Below the pieces are notes generated by a model. That model did not search any database, was not told where the DNA came from, and was given only the letters and a program-made list of their open reading frames with translations. A program made the position numbers and the translations under genes. From the NCBI GenBank assembly GCA_964359085.1, contig CAYHRT010000066.1:1-17208 (forward strand): a stretch of 17,208 bases of DNA, written 5' to 3'. This document shows, piece by piece, positions 1 through 8,239 of this stretch; the stretch's first letter is position 1, and every line of letters starts with the position of its first letter. This DNA is from GWA2-49-15 sp964359085 (GTDB lineage: Bacteria > Bdellovibrionota > Bacteriovoracia > Bacteriovoracales > Bacteriovoracaceae).

Positions 1-600
1 TTAAGACAGCAATCTTTTTCTTATTCTAAATTTTAAAAGAGCATGCCACACTTTGAAAGGTTTTTACCTCACATCTTTAATTCAAAAGAGGACAGGAAAA
101 AATACTTAAAGAAGTAGCGACTTTGCGGGATATTAATGATCTAGGGGGAGGTGGTCAAGCAAAAAATAATAAAAAAGATGATATATGGTAGATCGGTCAG
201 TGATCTATCTGCGTCATTGCATCTACGAGGTATAGGGGTCTCTAAATTCTGCCGAAACAGCGCAGTGCGCCACTAGGTCTCGTAACTAAAAATATAAAAA
301 TAGCGCGGGCCCAGAGAACATCATCTGACTTTTTATGAATAGTTCTGAACTTCTACAACTTTCATCTTCCGACTATCGAACTCATGGGCCCCCGTGGAGA
401 TTATCGACTGAGCTGGAATTCAATTCGAAAGCTTGCACAATTCAAATAACATGTTGAAGGAAATGGCGTAAAAATAAAGGAACAAGTTTTTTACATGACT
501 ACCAACTATATTTGGAGTAAATACGTGCAGAGAAGCTAGTGTCGAACTTTTCCTTTTGTCGAAAACCATTCATCGCCTCCTATGAAAAAGAGACTTATAC
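1..600. other. 600-bp stretch without a convincing gene
   Basis: I see no protein-coding gene, tRNA or recognisable structured RNA here. The longest ATG-initiated reading I noticed is 24 codons (43-117), with no supporting ribosome site. The visible structure is limited. A 10-bp complement with a one-base bulge (GGGCCCAGAG at 307-316 against CTCATGGGCCC at 381-391) encloses about 64 nt, and inside it lies the short palindrome AGTTCTGAACT (341-351). These could shape a leader RNA for the glycosyltransferase gene at 601, but the folding is weak evidence. No promoter close to consensus was found before 601. Confidence 0.5.
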
Positions 601-1320
601 ATGCAACTCCATGAAAAAGTCTGCCTCGTTGTCCCCTGCTATAACGAGGCTGCTAGACTTAAAATTCCAGATTTTCTAAAATCTGACCCACACATTTTTT
701 TTATTTTTGTCGATGATGGTAGTGGGGACAAAACGAGCCAAATCATTCAGCCCCACTGCAATGGACGTTTGCATTTACTAAAACTAGAAAAAAACGTGGG
801 AAAAGCTGAAGCTGTACGCAAAGGAATGCTCTATTTCTTAGAGAATGATTTTTTTTCTGGTATTGAGTGGGCGGGTTTTTGGGATGCGGATCTTGCGACA
901 CCCTTAAGTGAAGTTCCTACGTTTTTGCATTATATAAGTTTATACAAAAAAGTTGATGCAATATGGGGCAGTAGAGTTTTCAGGCTCGGAAGTAAGATTG
1001 TGCGATCACAAAAGAGACATATATGTGGTCGCTTCTTTGCGACCGCACTCTTCTTGCTTTTTCGGATTGGGAGTTACGACACTCAATGTGGTGCCAAGCT
1101 CTTCCGCCGTGCAGTTATCCATAAAAGCTTTGGTGCCCCATTTATTTCTCGCTGGATTTTTGACGTAGAAATTTTACTGCTTTTAAAAGATCATGAAGTC
1201 ATCGAATATCCTGTCTCATCTTGGGAAGACGTGGCAGGCAGCAAACTCAAAATCACTCATCAAATTTTTCGAATTTTGACGGATTTGTGGAAAATTAGGA
1301 AAAAATTTAAGCAATATTAG
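601..1320 (+). CDS. Family 2 glycosyltransferase, polyprenyl-phosphate sugar transferase-like
   Basis: The 239-residue protein has the GT2 (GT-A fold) layout. VVPCYNEAARL (residues 10-20) opens the Rossmann-like nucleotide-binding half, FVDDGSGDKT (36-45) holds the first nucleotide-binding acidic residues, NVGKAEAVRKGM (65-76) is the usual helix, and WDADLATP (94-101) is the DxD-like metal/nucleotide-sugar site. GSRVFRLGSK and the C-terminal WIFDVEILLL resemble dolichol- or undecaprenyl-phosphate mannosyl/glucosyltransferases (DPM1-like). It has no membrane anchor, so it would act at the cytoplasmic face of the inner membrane, moving a sugar from a nucleotide donor to a lipid carrier or glycan. 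Donor and acceptor cannot be told from sequence. The ATG at 601 has only a weak purine-rich AAAGAGA upstream. The gene stands alone, with about 250 bp of non-coding DNA after it. Confidence 0.85.
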   Translation: MQLHEKVCLVVPCYNEAARLKIPDFLKSDPHIFFIFVDDGSGDKTSQIIQPHCNGRLHLLKLEKNVGKAEAVRKGMLYFLENDFFSGIEWAGFWDADLATPLSEVPTFLHYISLYKKVDAIWGSRVFRLGSKIVRSQKRHICGRFFATALFLLFRIGSYDTQCGAKLFRRAVIHKSFGAPFISRWIFDVEILLLLKDHEVIEYPVSSWEDVAGSKLKITHQIFRILTDLWKIRKKFKQY

Positions 1321-1332
1321 TTCTCCAAGATG

Positions 1333-1350
1333 TGCCAAGTATACTTGGCA
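1333..1350. repeat. Perfect 18-bp palindrome after the glycosyltransferase gene
   Basis: TGCCAAGTATACTTGGCA is its own reverse complement over all 18 bases and begins 13 nt after the stop codon at 1318-1320. As RNA it would form a 7-bp stem with a UAUA loop, but GAAAAATT rather than a U-run follows, so it is a poor intrinsic terminator. The other reading is a dyad operator for a dimeric regulator. Its distance from the next start (223 bp) leaves the target gene unclear. Confidence 0.5.
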
Positions 1351-1572
1351 GAAAAATTACGAAGGGTAGGTTTTGCCGAAACTAACTAGACTTTTTTTAT
1401 CGGACGTGATAAATTTATCTATTGCTGTTCCGCTCCCGATAGATCATTGCCAATACAAACATTTATGATAATTCATTCCAAGTGTGTTACGCAGAACGTA
1501 TGCTGATGTTGAACGTGTGCTTAAAGTCACCTGCTTGGCCTTGAGAAAACATCGTTTCCTCTAGGGTATTTT
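1351..1572. promoter_or_regulatory. Intergenic region with several short dyads and a repeated 10-mer
   Basis: No gene is visible here. TATCGG (1398-1403) and CCGATA (1436-1441) are inverted around a 12-bp palindrome, GATAAATTTATC (1408-1419). GAACGTATGC (1494-1503) and GAACGTGTGC (1511-1520) are near-identical and start 17 bp apart on the same strand. Such spacing could suit tandem regulator sites upstream of the lipoprotein gene at 1573. No good sigma-70 promoter was found, so a regulatory role is only inferred. Confidence 0.25.
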
Positions 1573-2418
1573 ATGAAATCAATTTCCATTTTACGTGCAT
1601 TTTTGCCGCTTACTGTACTCTTGTTATCTCTTGTCGTCTTTCATGCCTGTGGAAAAAATCCTCAAAATCAGATTGTAAAAGATATTGTTTTGCAATCAAG
1701 TGTCCGCGATGAGGATATCTGGATTTCCTTGAGCGCGTCCTTTATGGTGGGAAATTTAAGTTTTACCGCCATCACAATGCCAATTAGAAATCCTAAAAAT
1801 CCAGATGTCACATATGGAGAGATTAGCTTTCTCCCCACGTTGACTCCTGGCTTTAATGAAATCAAGCTTGCGCTCAATCTATCAGATGTGGCCAAAATTC
1901 AAGGTGGTGCAAATCCTACGCTACCCAACGGTTCACCTATTCCCATTGGTGGGATAGGTCAAATTCCAGTGATTGAACTCTTGATCCCTGGAACCAATGT
2001 TAAAATATACTTCGCCTTGGATCAAAAGACAGTCCTTTTAGGTTTTGCGGCCGCCATTAAAGAATTTGATGTCTTATCTGGGTACATTGGCGGAGCCAAT
2101 ATTTTCCTCGGTTTTAATATTCAAGGCGTTCTTGGATCGGCCGGTTTATTTACCTCCCGCGACTCAGGTAAAAGTGGGATTGGACTTTTTGTAGATTTAA
2201 GTTCTGTCATCAATACTCAGATCTTAAATGACTTAATCAACAACAATCGTCCGGCCGGTTTCGCCAGCTCAAATTACAAAGCATATTCTTCAGAGGTATT
2301 GCCTGAACAAGGTGAACTGAAATTTTTGCAAACAACAACAAGCAAAAGGCAGTTGATTAATTTAAAACGTGGGATGGATTCAATCAATCGCAGAACCCGA
2401 AAGATGAATCTTCCCTAA
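1573..2418 (+). CDS. Putative lipoprotein of unknown function
   Basis: The gene encodes 281 residues. The N-terminus is a classic export signal: MKSISILR, then a hydrophobic stretch to about residue 25, then Cys26 in VVFHAC. The residues before the cysteine (F-H-A) fit the lipobox only loosely, so lipid attachment is likely but not certain. The mature part is rich in Gly, Ile, Leu, Asn and alternating hydrophobic residues, with a Gly/Pro-rich segment around residues 111-131. This suggests a beta-rich fold facing the periplasm or outer membrane. The C-terminus is basic (KRGMDSINRRTRKMN). The start is the ATG at 1573, with AGGG about 6 nt upstream. I do not recognise the family. It lies on the same strand as two other exported or membrane proteins (2563-5741), but a hairpin at 2436-2461 separates it from them transcriptionally. 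Confidence 0.75.
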   Translation: MKSISILRAFLPLTVLLLSLVVFHACGKNPQNQIVKDIVLQSSVRDEDIWISLSASFMVGNLSFTAITMPIRNPKNPDVTYGEISFLPTLTPGFNEIKLALNLSDVAKIQGGANPTLPNGSPIPIGGIGQIPVIELLIPGTNVKIYFALDQKTVLLGFAAAIKEFDVLSGYIGGANIFLGFNIQGVLGSAGLFTSRDSGKSGIGLFVDLSSVINTQILNDLINNNRPAGFASSNYKAYSSEVLPEQGELKFLQTTTSKRQLINLKRGMDSINRRTRKMNLP

Positions 2419-2435
2419 ACTACAAAGTTCCTCTT

Positions 2436-2466
2436 GGGAGGGCCAAAAAACCGGCCCTCCCTCATT
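2436..2466 (+). terminator. Strong GC-rich hairpin terminator
   Basis: GGGAGGGCC (2436-2444) pairs perfectly with GGCCCTCCC (2453-2461) across an 8-nt AAAAAACC loop, 18 nt after the lipoprotein stop. The sequence after the stem, TCATTTCTAAAT, is only modestly T-rich, so release may be less efficient than at a canonical intrinsic terminator. It is the clearest RNA hairpin of terminator shape in the window. Confidence 0.75.
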
Positions 2467-2548
2467 TCTAAATCCGACTGCACTCTAATCATTAATCTGG
2501 ACTCTTTTATGTTTTAGTTTAGAATGGCAGCGGGAGCAGGTTATACTC

Positions 2549-2565
2549 AGGAAGGGCCTAAGTTG
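2549..2565 (+). promoter_or_regulatory. Ribosome binding site and TTG start of the large membrane protein
   Basis: AGGAAGGG at 2549-2556 is followed by 6 nt and then TTG at 2563, in frame with the downstream ORF. It is far stronger than anything before the ATG at 2524 and places the signal peptide directly at the N-terminus. It decides the start I chose. Confidence 0.65.
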
Positions 2566-5079
2566 AGAAAAGCAGCCATGTTTAAAGGCCTTGTTACTTT
2601 ATGTTCGTGCATCACATTGCTTGGGCAAATGATAATTGCTGATTTCGCGCATGCTGATTCTCAAAATTTATCGCACCAAGGGAATGAGTTAAATACTATC
2701 AATGCTCAATCACTTTCAACCCAGACAAATCCTGAAAAGGAAAAATTGGCAAAAAGCAAAACCGATTTTGCCTTTGGGGCCCAACTTGGAGACTTCAGTC
2801 TCAACTATCTCATGTTTATTACACATTATATGGCAGGGGCCACCATGCCCGTTTTTTGCAAAAACAGCGCGGTCACGGCAGCGACTGGTCCTGCTGGAGT
2901 CTTTCTGCCCAATCTCTGGATCGATAACATCATTTTTAGTATTGGCAGTATTGTTTATTTATATTTTGAACTTTTAGTGTATGATCATCTTCAGAAAAAA
3001 TATAAGGCCCTTGAAGAATCATTAAAAATTTGTCCCAACACTAGTCATCCCGAAGCAGAAACAGGAAGCTCGTCATCCTGTCAAAGTGGAGAGCATGGTG
3101 ATGACTTCCATTTGAAGGCCCTAGAAGCTCAACACCAAGCACTTGATTTCGAGTTAGAAATGCTTGATCAAAAAGCCGAGGCAACCCGAGCCACTAAAAC
3201 CGCATGGCTCCTATCTGCCGTTCTTTCTCTTGCAACCCACGCAACCGTGGGTAATTACCCCGATATTTGCCTAGGCATGTATCCCGCTACGCTGCCTTTC
3301 TTAGGACCAACTTTACAAGACGCTTTTCGAAATTTCCAACAACAATCCCCTGCTCCGCAGGGAACCTTTTTCACTCCAGCTAGCATTCCAAACCACAGTT
3401 CTAGTATTTCTAAAGAGGAATTACTGAAGAGTTTAGAAAATGCAAAAGACTTTGATTCTCTTGTCGTGGTCTTAACAGAGCTTCAACTAAGCAAAACAGG
3501 AGTCACTCACTCACCTGCTCTCAATTCATACTTTGGGATTCATGATGAATTAGCACCGGCCCTATCTTTCAACGTTTCCAGCAACGATTTTTTGACCATG
3601 AAACAGTGGCTTATCAAGGCGCTCAAGGGAGAACTCTTAGCAAAAATGAGTGCAATGATCATCAACGTCACTCCCATCTCTCAGGTTGCTGCCGCAACCA
3701 CAACCGAGCAAGAATTTGAGGAAACTTTGGCGGCCAAACAAGAACTTACTGAAGCTAATAATTTGAGTGACTTTTTTAGTGTTTATAAAGACGTTTCTTC
3801 TATGTTTAACACAACAACTAATATGGCCAATCTCACCCAAGATAGTACTTTTGCGGAAGATTATAAAAAACTATCGGTCGATCCCGTCGGACATGCGCAA
3901 CAGCTCATTCAAAAAATGATTTCACAGCAATTCTTTAAAAGATTTGCTGACTACTTAGGTTTCAGAAATGGTGGAGAAACTGCTTTTTTAATCTACCTCA
4001 CCGTGGTTGGTGATCTGGTAGTGTTAAAATCAAGAAGCCTGCTTATGAATCCCCTCGTCCCTTCCTCATTTCCCCTTGTGGGCGAGGGAAGTTTTCTTTT
4101 TAAGATTGTCAGTTCAGTAGTCGGTGCCTATTTTGCCAATGCTTATCGACAAGAATTACTTGAAGCAAAACTTAAAATTATTGAACTTAAGAAGACAATC
4201 ACCTCAACTATCCAAGCTATCAAAGATCGGGAAAAGGATGGGGGTGTGTCAGCGGCAGGAATACCCTCACCAAGGGCCGCGAGCAAGGCAACGGCCGAGT
4301 CGTCAACAACTCAGGGTACTCAATGCCTTGATCAAACAGGAACGCTTAGTCCTGATTCTGTAGGTTCATGCCCTCCTAATAATAACGTCAATGGCAATCC
4401 AACAATCCCAATGGATTTTAGAAATAGCAATTTCGACCAAGCGATAAAGGATGTCGATCCCACCGCTACTGAAGCATCTGAGAACCTCAAAGGTTCATTC
4501 AATCGCATTGCAATGGGAAATGTTAAGGCCGCCAGAGGTCATTTGAAGGCCCTAGGAGATTCAGGAGCACAAATGGCTGCCCATCTCAAAAATGGTTTGC
4601 ACTCTTTCCATAAATTAAATCCCAAAAAAAATATTAAGGATGAACTGGCCAACGCAGAAAAAAATATTTCTTCACGTATCCAAATGGCCTTAGCCGCCGC
4701 GAAATACAAAGGGGGTATTTTGCAAATATCCCCATCTTCTCCCATGAGCTTGGCCACAATGTCGGCACCTAGCAAAAATATCAACAAAGTCAGTGAAACC
4801 GCTGCGACTACTTCCGAACAGTTGAAAAAGACAAAATCTGCTGATCCTACCTCTCACACTACTCTTGCAAAAATTGACTGGATTAGAAAGAGAAAGCAAG
4901 GAGAAATAGAACAGGCATCAGAAAACGAATTCCAGGAAGCCATGCGCAAGGATTATGAATTTGTCCAAGAAGATATCAATACTGGGGCTCAACAAAACAT
5001 TTTCGATGTTATCACTCTCCGATATTTCAAAAGTGCCTACCCTGTTTTCTTCAAGAGGAAAGATTTGCCAGAAGAGTAA
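2563..5079 (+). CDS. Large multi-pass membrane protein of unknown function
   Basis: I place the start at TTG 2563, giving 838 residues, because AGGAAGGG (2549-2556) lies 6 nt upstream and the product then begins with an ideal signal sequence: RKAAMFKG, a hydrophobic core and a likely cut after FAHA (about residue 31). The in-frame ATG at 2524 has no ribosome site and would add 13 polar residues. Hydrophobic segments follow near residues 81-98, 119-141, 212-232, 470-487 and 510-529, with charged, coiled-coil-prone helices after two of them. The C-terminal 300 residues are polar, Lys/Ser/Thr/Ala-rich, with a Pro/Ser/Thr/Asn-rich linker holding a Cys pair (about residues 588 and 603). I recognise no family and no catalytic motif. 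An inner-membrane scaffold or envelope assembly protein is possible. Its reading continues 38 bp upstream of the small envelope protein gene at 5118, so the two may be linked functionally. Confidence 0.75.
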   Translation: MRKAAMFKGLVTLCSCITLLGQMIIADFAHADSQNLSHQGNELNTINAQSLSTQTNPEKEKLAKSKTDFAFGAQLGDFSLNYLMFITHYMAGATMPVFCKNSAVTAATGPAGVFLPNLWIDNIIFSIGSIVYLYFELLVYDHLQKKYKALEESLKICPNTSHPEAETGSSSSCQSGEHGDDFHLKALEAQHQALDFELEMLDQKAEATRATKTAWLLSAVLSLATHATVGNYPDICLGMYPATLPFLGPTLQDAFRNFQQQSPAPQGTFFTPASIPNHSSSISKEELLKSLENAKDFDSLVVVLTELQLSKTGVTHSPALNSYFGIHDELAPALSFNVSSNDFLTMKQWLIKALKGELLAKMSAMIINVTPISQVAAATTTEQEFEETLAAKQELTEANNLSDFFSVYKDVSSMFNTTTNMANLTQDSTFAEDYKKLSVDPVGHAQQLIQKMISQQFFKRFADYLGFRNGGETAFLIYLTVVGDLVVLKSRSLLMNPLVPSSFPLVGEGSFLFKIVSSVVGAYFANAYRQELLEAKLKIIELKKTITSTIQAIKDREKDGGVSAAGIPSPRAASKATAESSTTQGTQCLDQTGTLSPDSVGSCPPNNNVNGNPTIPMDFRNSNFDQAIKDVDPTATEASENLKGSFNRIAMGNVKAARGHLKALGDSGAQMAAHLKNGLHSFHKLNPKKNIKDELANAEKNISSRIQMALAAAKYKGGILQISPSSPMSLATMSAPSKNINKVSETAATTSEQLKKTKSADPTSHTTLAKIDWIRKRKQGEIEQASENEFQEAMRKDYEFVQEDINTGAQQNIFDVITLRYFKSAYPVFFKRKDLPEE

Positions 5080-5102
5080 GGTCAGGCGAAGTCAATACTG
5101 TT

Positions 5103-5118
5103 TGGTATAATCCTTTTA
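5103..5118 (+). promoter_or_regulatory. Extended -10 promoter placing transcription start at the ATG
   Basis: TGGTATAAT at 5103-5111 is a perfect extended -10 element (TGn plus TATAAT). The position 17 bp upstream (5083-5088, CAGGCG) is not a -35 hexamer, as tolerated with an extended -10. Initiation normally falls about 7 nt past the -10, which is 5118, the A of the ATG. No Shine-Dalgarno sequence precedes the ATG, only TATAATCCTTTT, so a leaderless transcript is suggested. Confidence 0.5.
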
Positions 5119-5741
5119 TGGCCTTGCATTTTTTAATGCCATTGATTTATGCACTCATGGCCTTATCAAGTATTTCTTGCGGTCTCTTGAATAGTGCCAC
5201 TGTTAATCTAAAATATACTACTGGAAATGCCCATATTAATGATGTCCACTATGAAAACAAAGAAAAATTAAAAGATATCTCATTTGCTGTAAAAAAAATC
5301 CAACATCCCAGGCACTATCGTATCTGGGATGCAAATTTTCGCATTAACCCTTCCTTGCATGTGGACCGCACCACCTTTATCACCGATCAAACCTTCACTA
5401 ATTCCCAAGGCGAACAAGAGACCTATCCCCCAATTTATATGACCAGGCTTATGGGATTTGCAAATCTTAAAATGAATTTCCATACGCCAATCGGACAATT
5501 CTTCTTGGCTGGTGGTTTCGGAGGGTCTGTATACAAAATGACAGACAATGCCGGGCTAAACACAACAAAAACAAGAGAAGTAAGAAAGCTAGACTTTGCC
5601 TATGTGGCCTTTTTCTCGCGTAGAATTTTTATCCTGATAGGTCCACGGTATATTCATGAAACATATCAACAATATATCTTTGCCATTCGATTAGGCGTTT
5701 TCTGGGATAGGATTAATAGTAATCAGTATTATTATTTTTAA
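5118..5741 (+). CDS. Small beta-rich envelope protein, possible outer-membrane lipoprotein
   Basis: The protein has 207 residues. The N-terminus is hydrophobic (MALHFLMPLIYALMALS) and leads to SSISC with Cys21, a near-lipobox, so export and possible lipidation are likely. It lacks the usual N-terminal Lys or Arg. The mature part alternates polar and hydrophobic/aromatic residues (for example FFLAGGFGGSVYKM, DFAYVAFFSRRIFILIG, YIFAIRLGVFWD) and ends YYYF. An aromatic C-terminus preceded by amphipathic strands is typical of outer-membrane beta-barrels, so an 8-strand-like barrel is one inference. The family is not recognised. It follows the large membrane protein by 38 bp and has its own putative promoter. 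Its stop lies only 7 bp from the convergent pheT stop, with no terminator between them. Confidence 0.7.
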   Translation: MALHFLMPLIYALMALSSISCGLLNSATVNLKYTTGNAHINDVHYENKEKLKDISFAVKKIQHPRHYRIWDANFRINPSLHVDRTTFITDQTFTNSQGEQETYPPIYMTRLMGFANLKMNFHTPIGQFFLAGGFGGSVYKMTDNAGLNTTKTREVRKLDFAYVAFFSRRIFILIGPRYIHETYQQYIFAIRLGVFWDRINSNQYYYF

Positions 5742-5748
5742 ACGAGTT

Positions 5749-8223
5749 TTAGGTTCTTAGGGGAAAACCTTGTGCCAGGAGTGCCCCTAAAATCTTCTCT
5801 TCTGCCGTTTTAATAATTTCAGCAGTTAATGTTTTTTCTCTATCTAGGAATGTTAATCGAAAAGTAACGGCACGTTTTCCATCATGCAATACATAGATGT
5901 CTAGGACACTTACATTCTCCATGATGGGAACTTTTTGCTTCTGAATAATACTTATGATGTTCTGGACTTCACTTCCCACTGACGCCACTACAGTAAAATC
6001 AAAAAGTGTACCAGGAAACTTTGGTAGAGGCACATATTTCGCCTTATCCTTGGGCAGTTCTTTTTCAAAGAGCGTAAGGTCCATTAGTGCAAGTGATAAA
6101 TGCCCTTTTATTTTAAAATTACGCAAGATCAATGGGTGTACAGAAAAAATTGTTCCGTGAGGTTTTCCCATGGTCATAATATCTCGATGCTCAAAAGGAT
6201 GCTTTCCCACCCAACCGGACGGCATGAGTGGGCACGTGAACTTCTCCATGGGCGTTCGGATATCGAAAGGTACACTCAAGGCCGACAACAGGCGCTCAAT
6301 GGCGTTTTGACTTTGCATAATGCATGTTCGCTCGTGATGATAAAAGGCCATCCCCAAAACATGCCTTTCATCAGCGAAGTGACTCTTCTTCCCTCCGCTT
6401 GCATTTAAATTATAAATACGACCAATTTCAAAGAGACGAAAGTCATCATAGCTTCTACAATTTAATGCTGTAGCTTCGAGCAATGATGGAATGAGAGATG
6501 GACGCATTAAGTTGTGCTCAACGGATAAAGCATTTATTATTTTTGGAGCTGTCTGACTATCAAGGCAAGCACGTGCCAGCAAATCTTGACCTACCATAGG
6601 ATAAGTTAGAATCTCAAAGCAACGTTCGCCATAGATCAGATAATCACGAATTTTTCGATGTACTGTCTGCATCGAACTTAAGCGCACCGGACGAATACCT
6701 AACTCAGGGGCCTTGGGCTGAATATTGTCATAACCAATTACACGCCCGATTTCTTCCACAATGTCGGCTTCGCACTCAATATCTTTGGTGGCACGATAAC
6801 TGGGAACCTCCACTTGCCAATGATGCGGCGGCGTTCCTGCGCCTCCGTTGCTCACTTTAAAATCCAACGATTGCAAAATATGAAGAACTTTTTCTTCTGG
6901 AATCTCTATCCCCAATTGCCTAACGATTGAAGGCACTGATGTGGCAATCATGAGTGGTTTGCGCTCATTCAGATTAGGCCCATCATACTCCATCTTTCCG
7001 ACAATTTTCGCACCAGGATTAAACTCTAATACAAGTTCAATGGTTCGAAACAAGGTTCTTTGTAGCATGAGTGAGTCGAGAGACTTTTCGTATCTCTGAG
7101 AGGAATCAGTACGAAGACCTAACCGCACAGAGGTTTTGCGCACCTGAGAGGCCTTCCAATTTGCCACCTCAATAAAAATGCGCGACGTATGAACAGTCAC
7201 TCCACTATTCAAACCGCCCATGATCCCGGCCAATACCAGTGTTTTCTTCTGATCGTGAATAACTGTGTCGCCGGCCTTCAAGGAGCGACGTTGCTCATCC
7301 AACGTGACAAACTCTTCATCCGCTTTTAAAGCGTCAATCTGCACTATTCCACCCTCAATAGTGTCTCTATCAAAAATGTGCAAAGGAATACCTAATTCAC
7401 ACATTACATAGTTTGAAATATCCACAATATTATTAATCGGTCGTAAACCCACCGTAATGAGTCGCTCTTTGAGCCAATCAGGAGATTCAGTCACCCTGAT
7501 ATGGTCCATTGAGATTCCAAAATAGCCAAGACAGGATGTATCTTGTCCAACTTTAACCGCTACAGGAGACTGACTTCCCTTTTGCTTTAAAATGAGATCA
7601 CAATATTTCTTCTCCCAATCACTTGAAAAAGGATTTTTTAAAGGACAATCAAAGGCGGTAGCAAACTCACGGGCCATCCCGAAATGGCCCCATAGATCCG
7701 GGCGATGGGTTAAACTTTTATTATCAACCACGAAAACAAGATCACGCTTTTTATTCAAATAATCACCCAAAGTTTGACCAATGGGTGCCGAATCTGGAAG
7801 TTCTAACAGGCCCTCAATTTGAGATGGAATCTTCAGCTCTTCGCCTGAACACAACATCCCCTCAGACATCACGCCTCTAATATTTTTTGGTGTCAGAACC
7901 ATACCATTGGGGAGACTTGTATTGAGGGGAGCATAAGGAACTTTGAGACCAGGGCGAACGTTTTGCGCGCCGCAAACAACTTTGTGAGTTTTCCCAGGCG
8001 CGAACTGAAAAGTGACGAGATTTAATTTGTCAGCGGCGGGGTGTTTCTCCACTTGCTGTATTTGAGCAACAACGACACGGTCGTAATATTCATCAGACAT
8101 GAGAACTTCTTCAACCTCAGCCGTGGCCATAGTAAAGCGAGTGGCAACTTTTCGGGCCCCTTCTTTTCCTTCGAACGGAGGAAGGTCAACAAACTCACGA
8201 ATCCAATCCATAGAGATATGCAT
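5749..8223 (-). CDS. pheT: Phenylalanine-tRNA ligase beta subunit
   Basis: This is the beta subunit of the (alpha-beta)2 enzyme that charges tRNA-Phe in the cytoplasm; it carries the editing (B3/B4) and tRNA-binding parts. The 824 residues match the family's usual 790-830. An N-terminal MDWIREFVDL is followed by an EMAP-II-like tRNA-binding domain (about 40-155, with VVCGAQN and SEGMLCS). Then come the variant DNKSLTHRPDLWGHFGMARE (168-187), the B3/B4 editing region with INNIVDISNYVMCELGIPLH (263-282), a B5 region near 410-490 and a C-terminal FDX-ACB anticodon-binding domain (about 730-823). In that last domain PKFPGTLFD has Phe where Arg is common in the RD motif. AGAAGGT lies 7 nt before the ATG at 8223. 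It is 16 bp downstream of pheS and ends the operon. Confidence 0.97.
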   Translation of the reverse strand: MHISMDWIREFVDLPPFEGKEGARKVATRFTMATAEVEEVLMSDEYYDRVVVAQIQQVEKHPAADKLNLVTFQFAPGKTHKVVCGAQNVRPGLKVPYAPLNTSLPNGMVLTPKNIRGVMSEGMLCSGEELKIPSQIEGLLELPDSAPIGQTLGDYLNKKRDLVFVVDNKSLTHRPDLWGHFGMAREFATAFDCPLKNPFSSDWEKKYCDLILKQKGSQSPVAVKVGQDTSCLGYFGISMDHIRVTESPDWLKERLITVGLRPINNIVDISNYVMCELGIPLHIFDRDTIEGGIVQIDALKADEEFVTLDEQRRSLKAGDTVIHDQKKTLVLAGIMGGLNSGVTVHTSRIFIEVANWKASQVRKTSVRLGLRTDSSQRYEKSLDSLMLQRTLFRTIELVLEFNPGAKIVGKMEYDGPNLNERKPLMIATSVPSIVRQLGIEIPEEKVLHILQSLDFKVSNGGAGTPPHHWQVEVPSYRATKDIECEADIVEEIGRVIGYDNIQPKAPELGIRPVRLSSMQTVHRKIRDYLIYGERCFEILTYPMVGQDLLARACLDSQTAPKIINALSVEHNLMRPSLIPSLLEATALNCRSYDDFRLFEIGRIYNLNASGGKKSHFADERHVLGMAFYHHERTCIMQSQNAIERLLSALSVPFDIRTPMEKFTCPLMPSGWVGKHPFEHRDIMTMGKPHGTIFSVHPLILRNFKIKGHLSLALMDLTLFEKELPKDKAKYVPLPKFPGTLFDFTVVASVGSEVQNIISIIQKQKVPIMENVSVLDIYVLHDGKRAVTFRLTFLDREKTLTAEIIKTAEEKILGALLAQGFPLRT

Positions 8224-8239
8224 ATAATAAACCTTCTAA

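Noticed and set aside
43..117. 24-codon ORF in the upstream non-coding region
   Set aside because: There is no convincing Shine-Dalgarno, the frame closes just upstream, and no family is recognisable.
421..450. TTCGAA in the upstream region as the T-loop of a tRNA
   Set aside because: The flanking bases do not form a T-stem, and no acceptor or anticodon arm can be drawn.
582..614. Ten-codon ORF (MKKRLIHATP) overlapping the glycosyltransferase start, a possible leader peptide
   Set aside because: No ribosome site, no regulatory codon run and no attenuator hairpin accompany it; it is probably chance.
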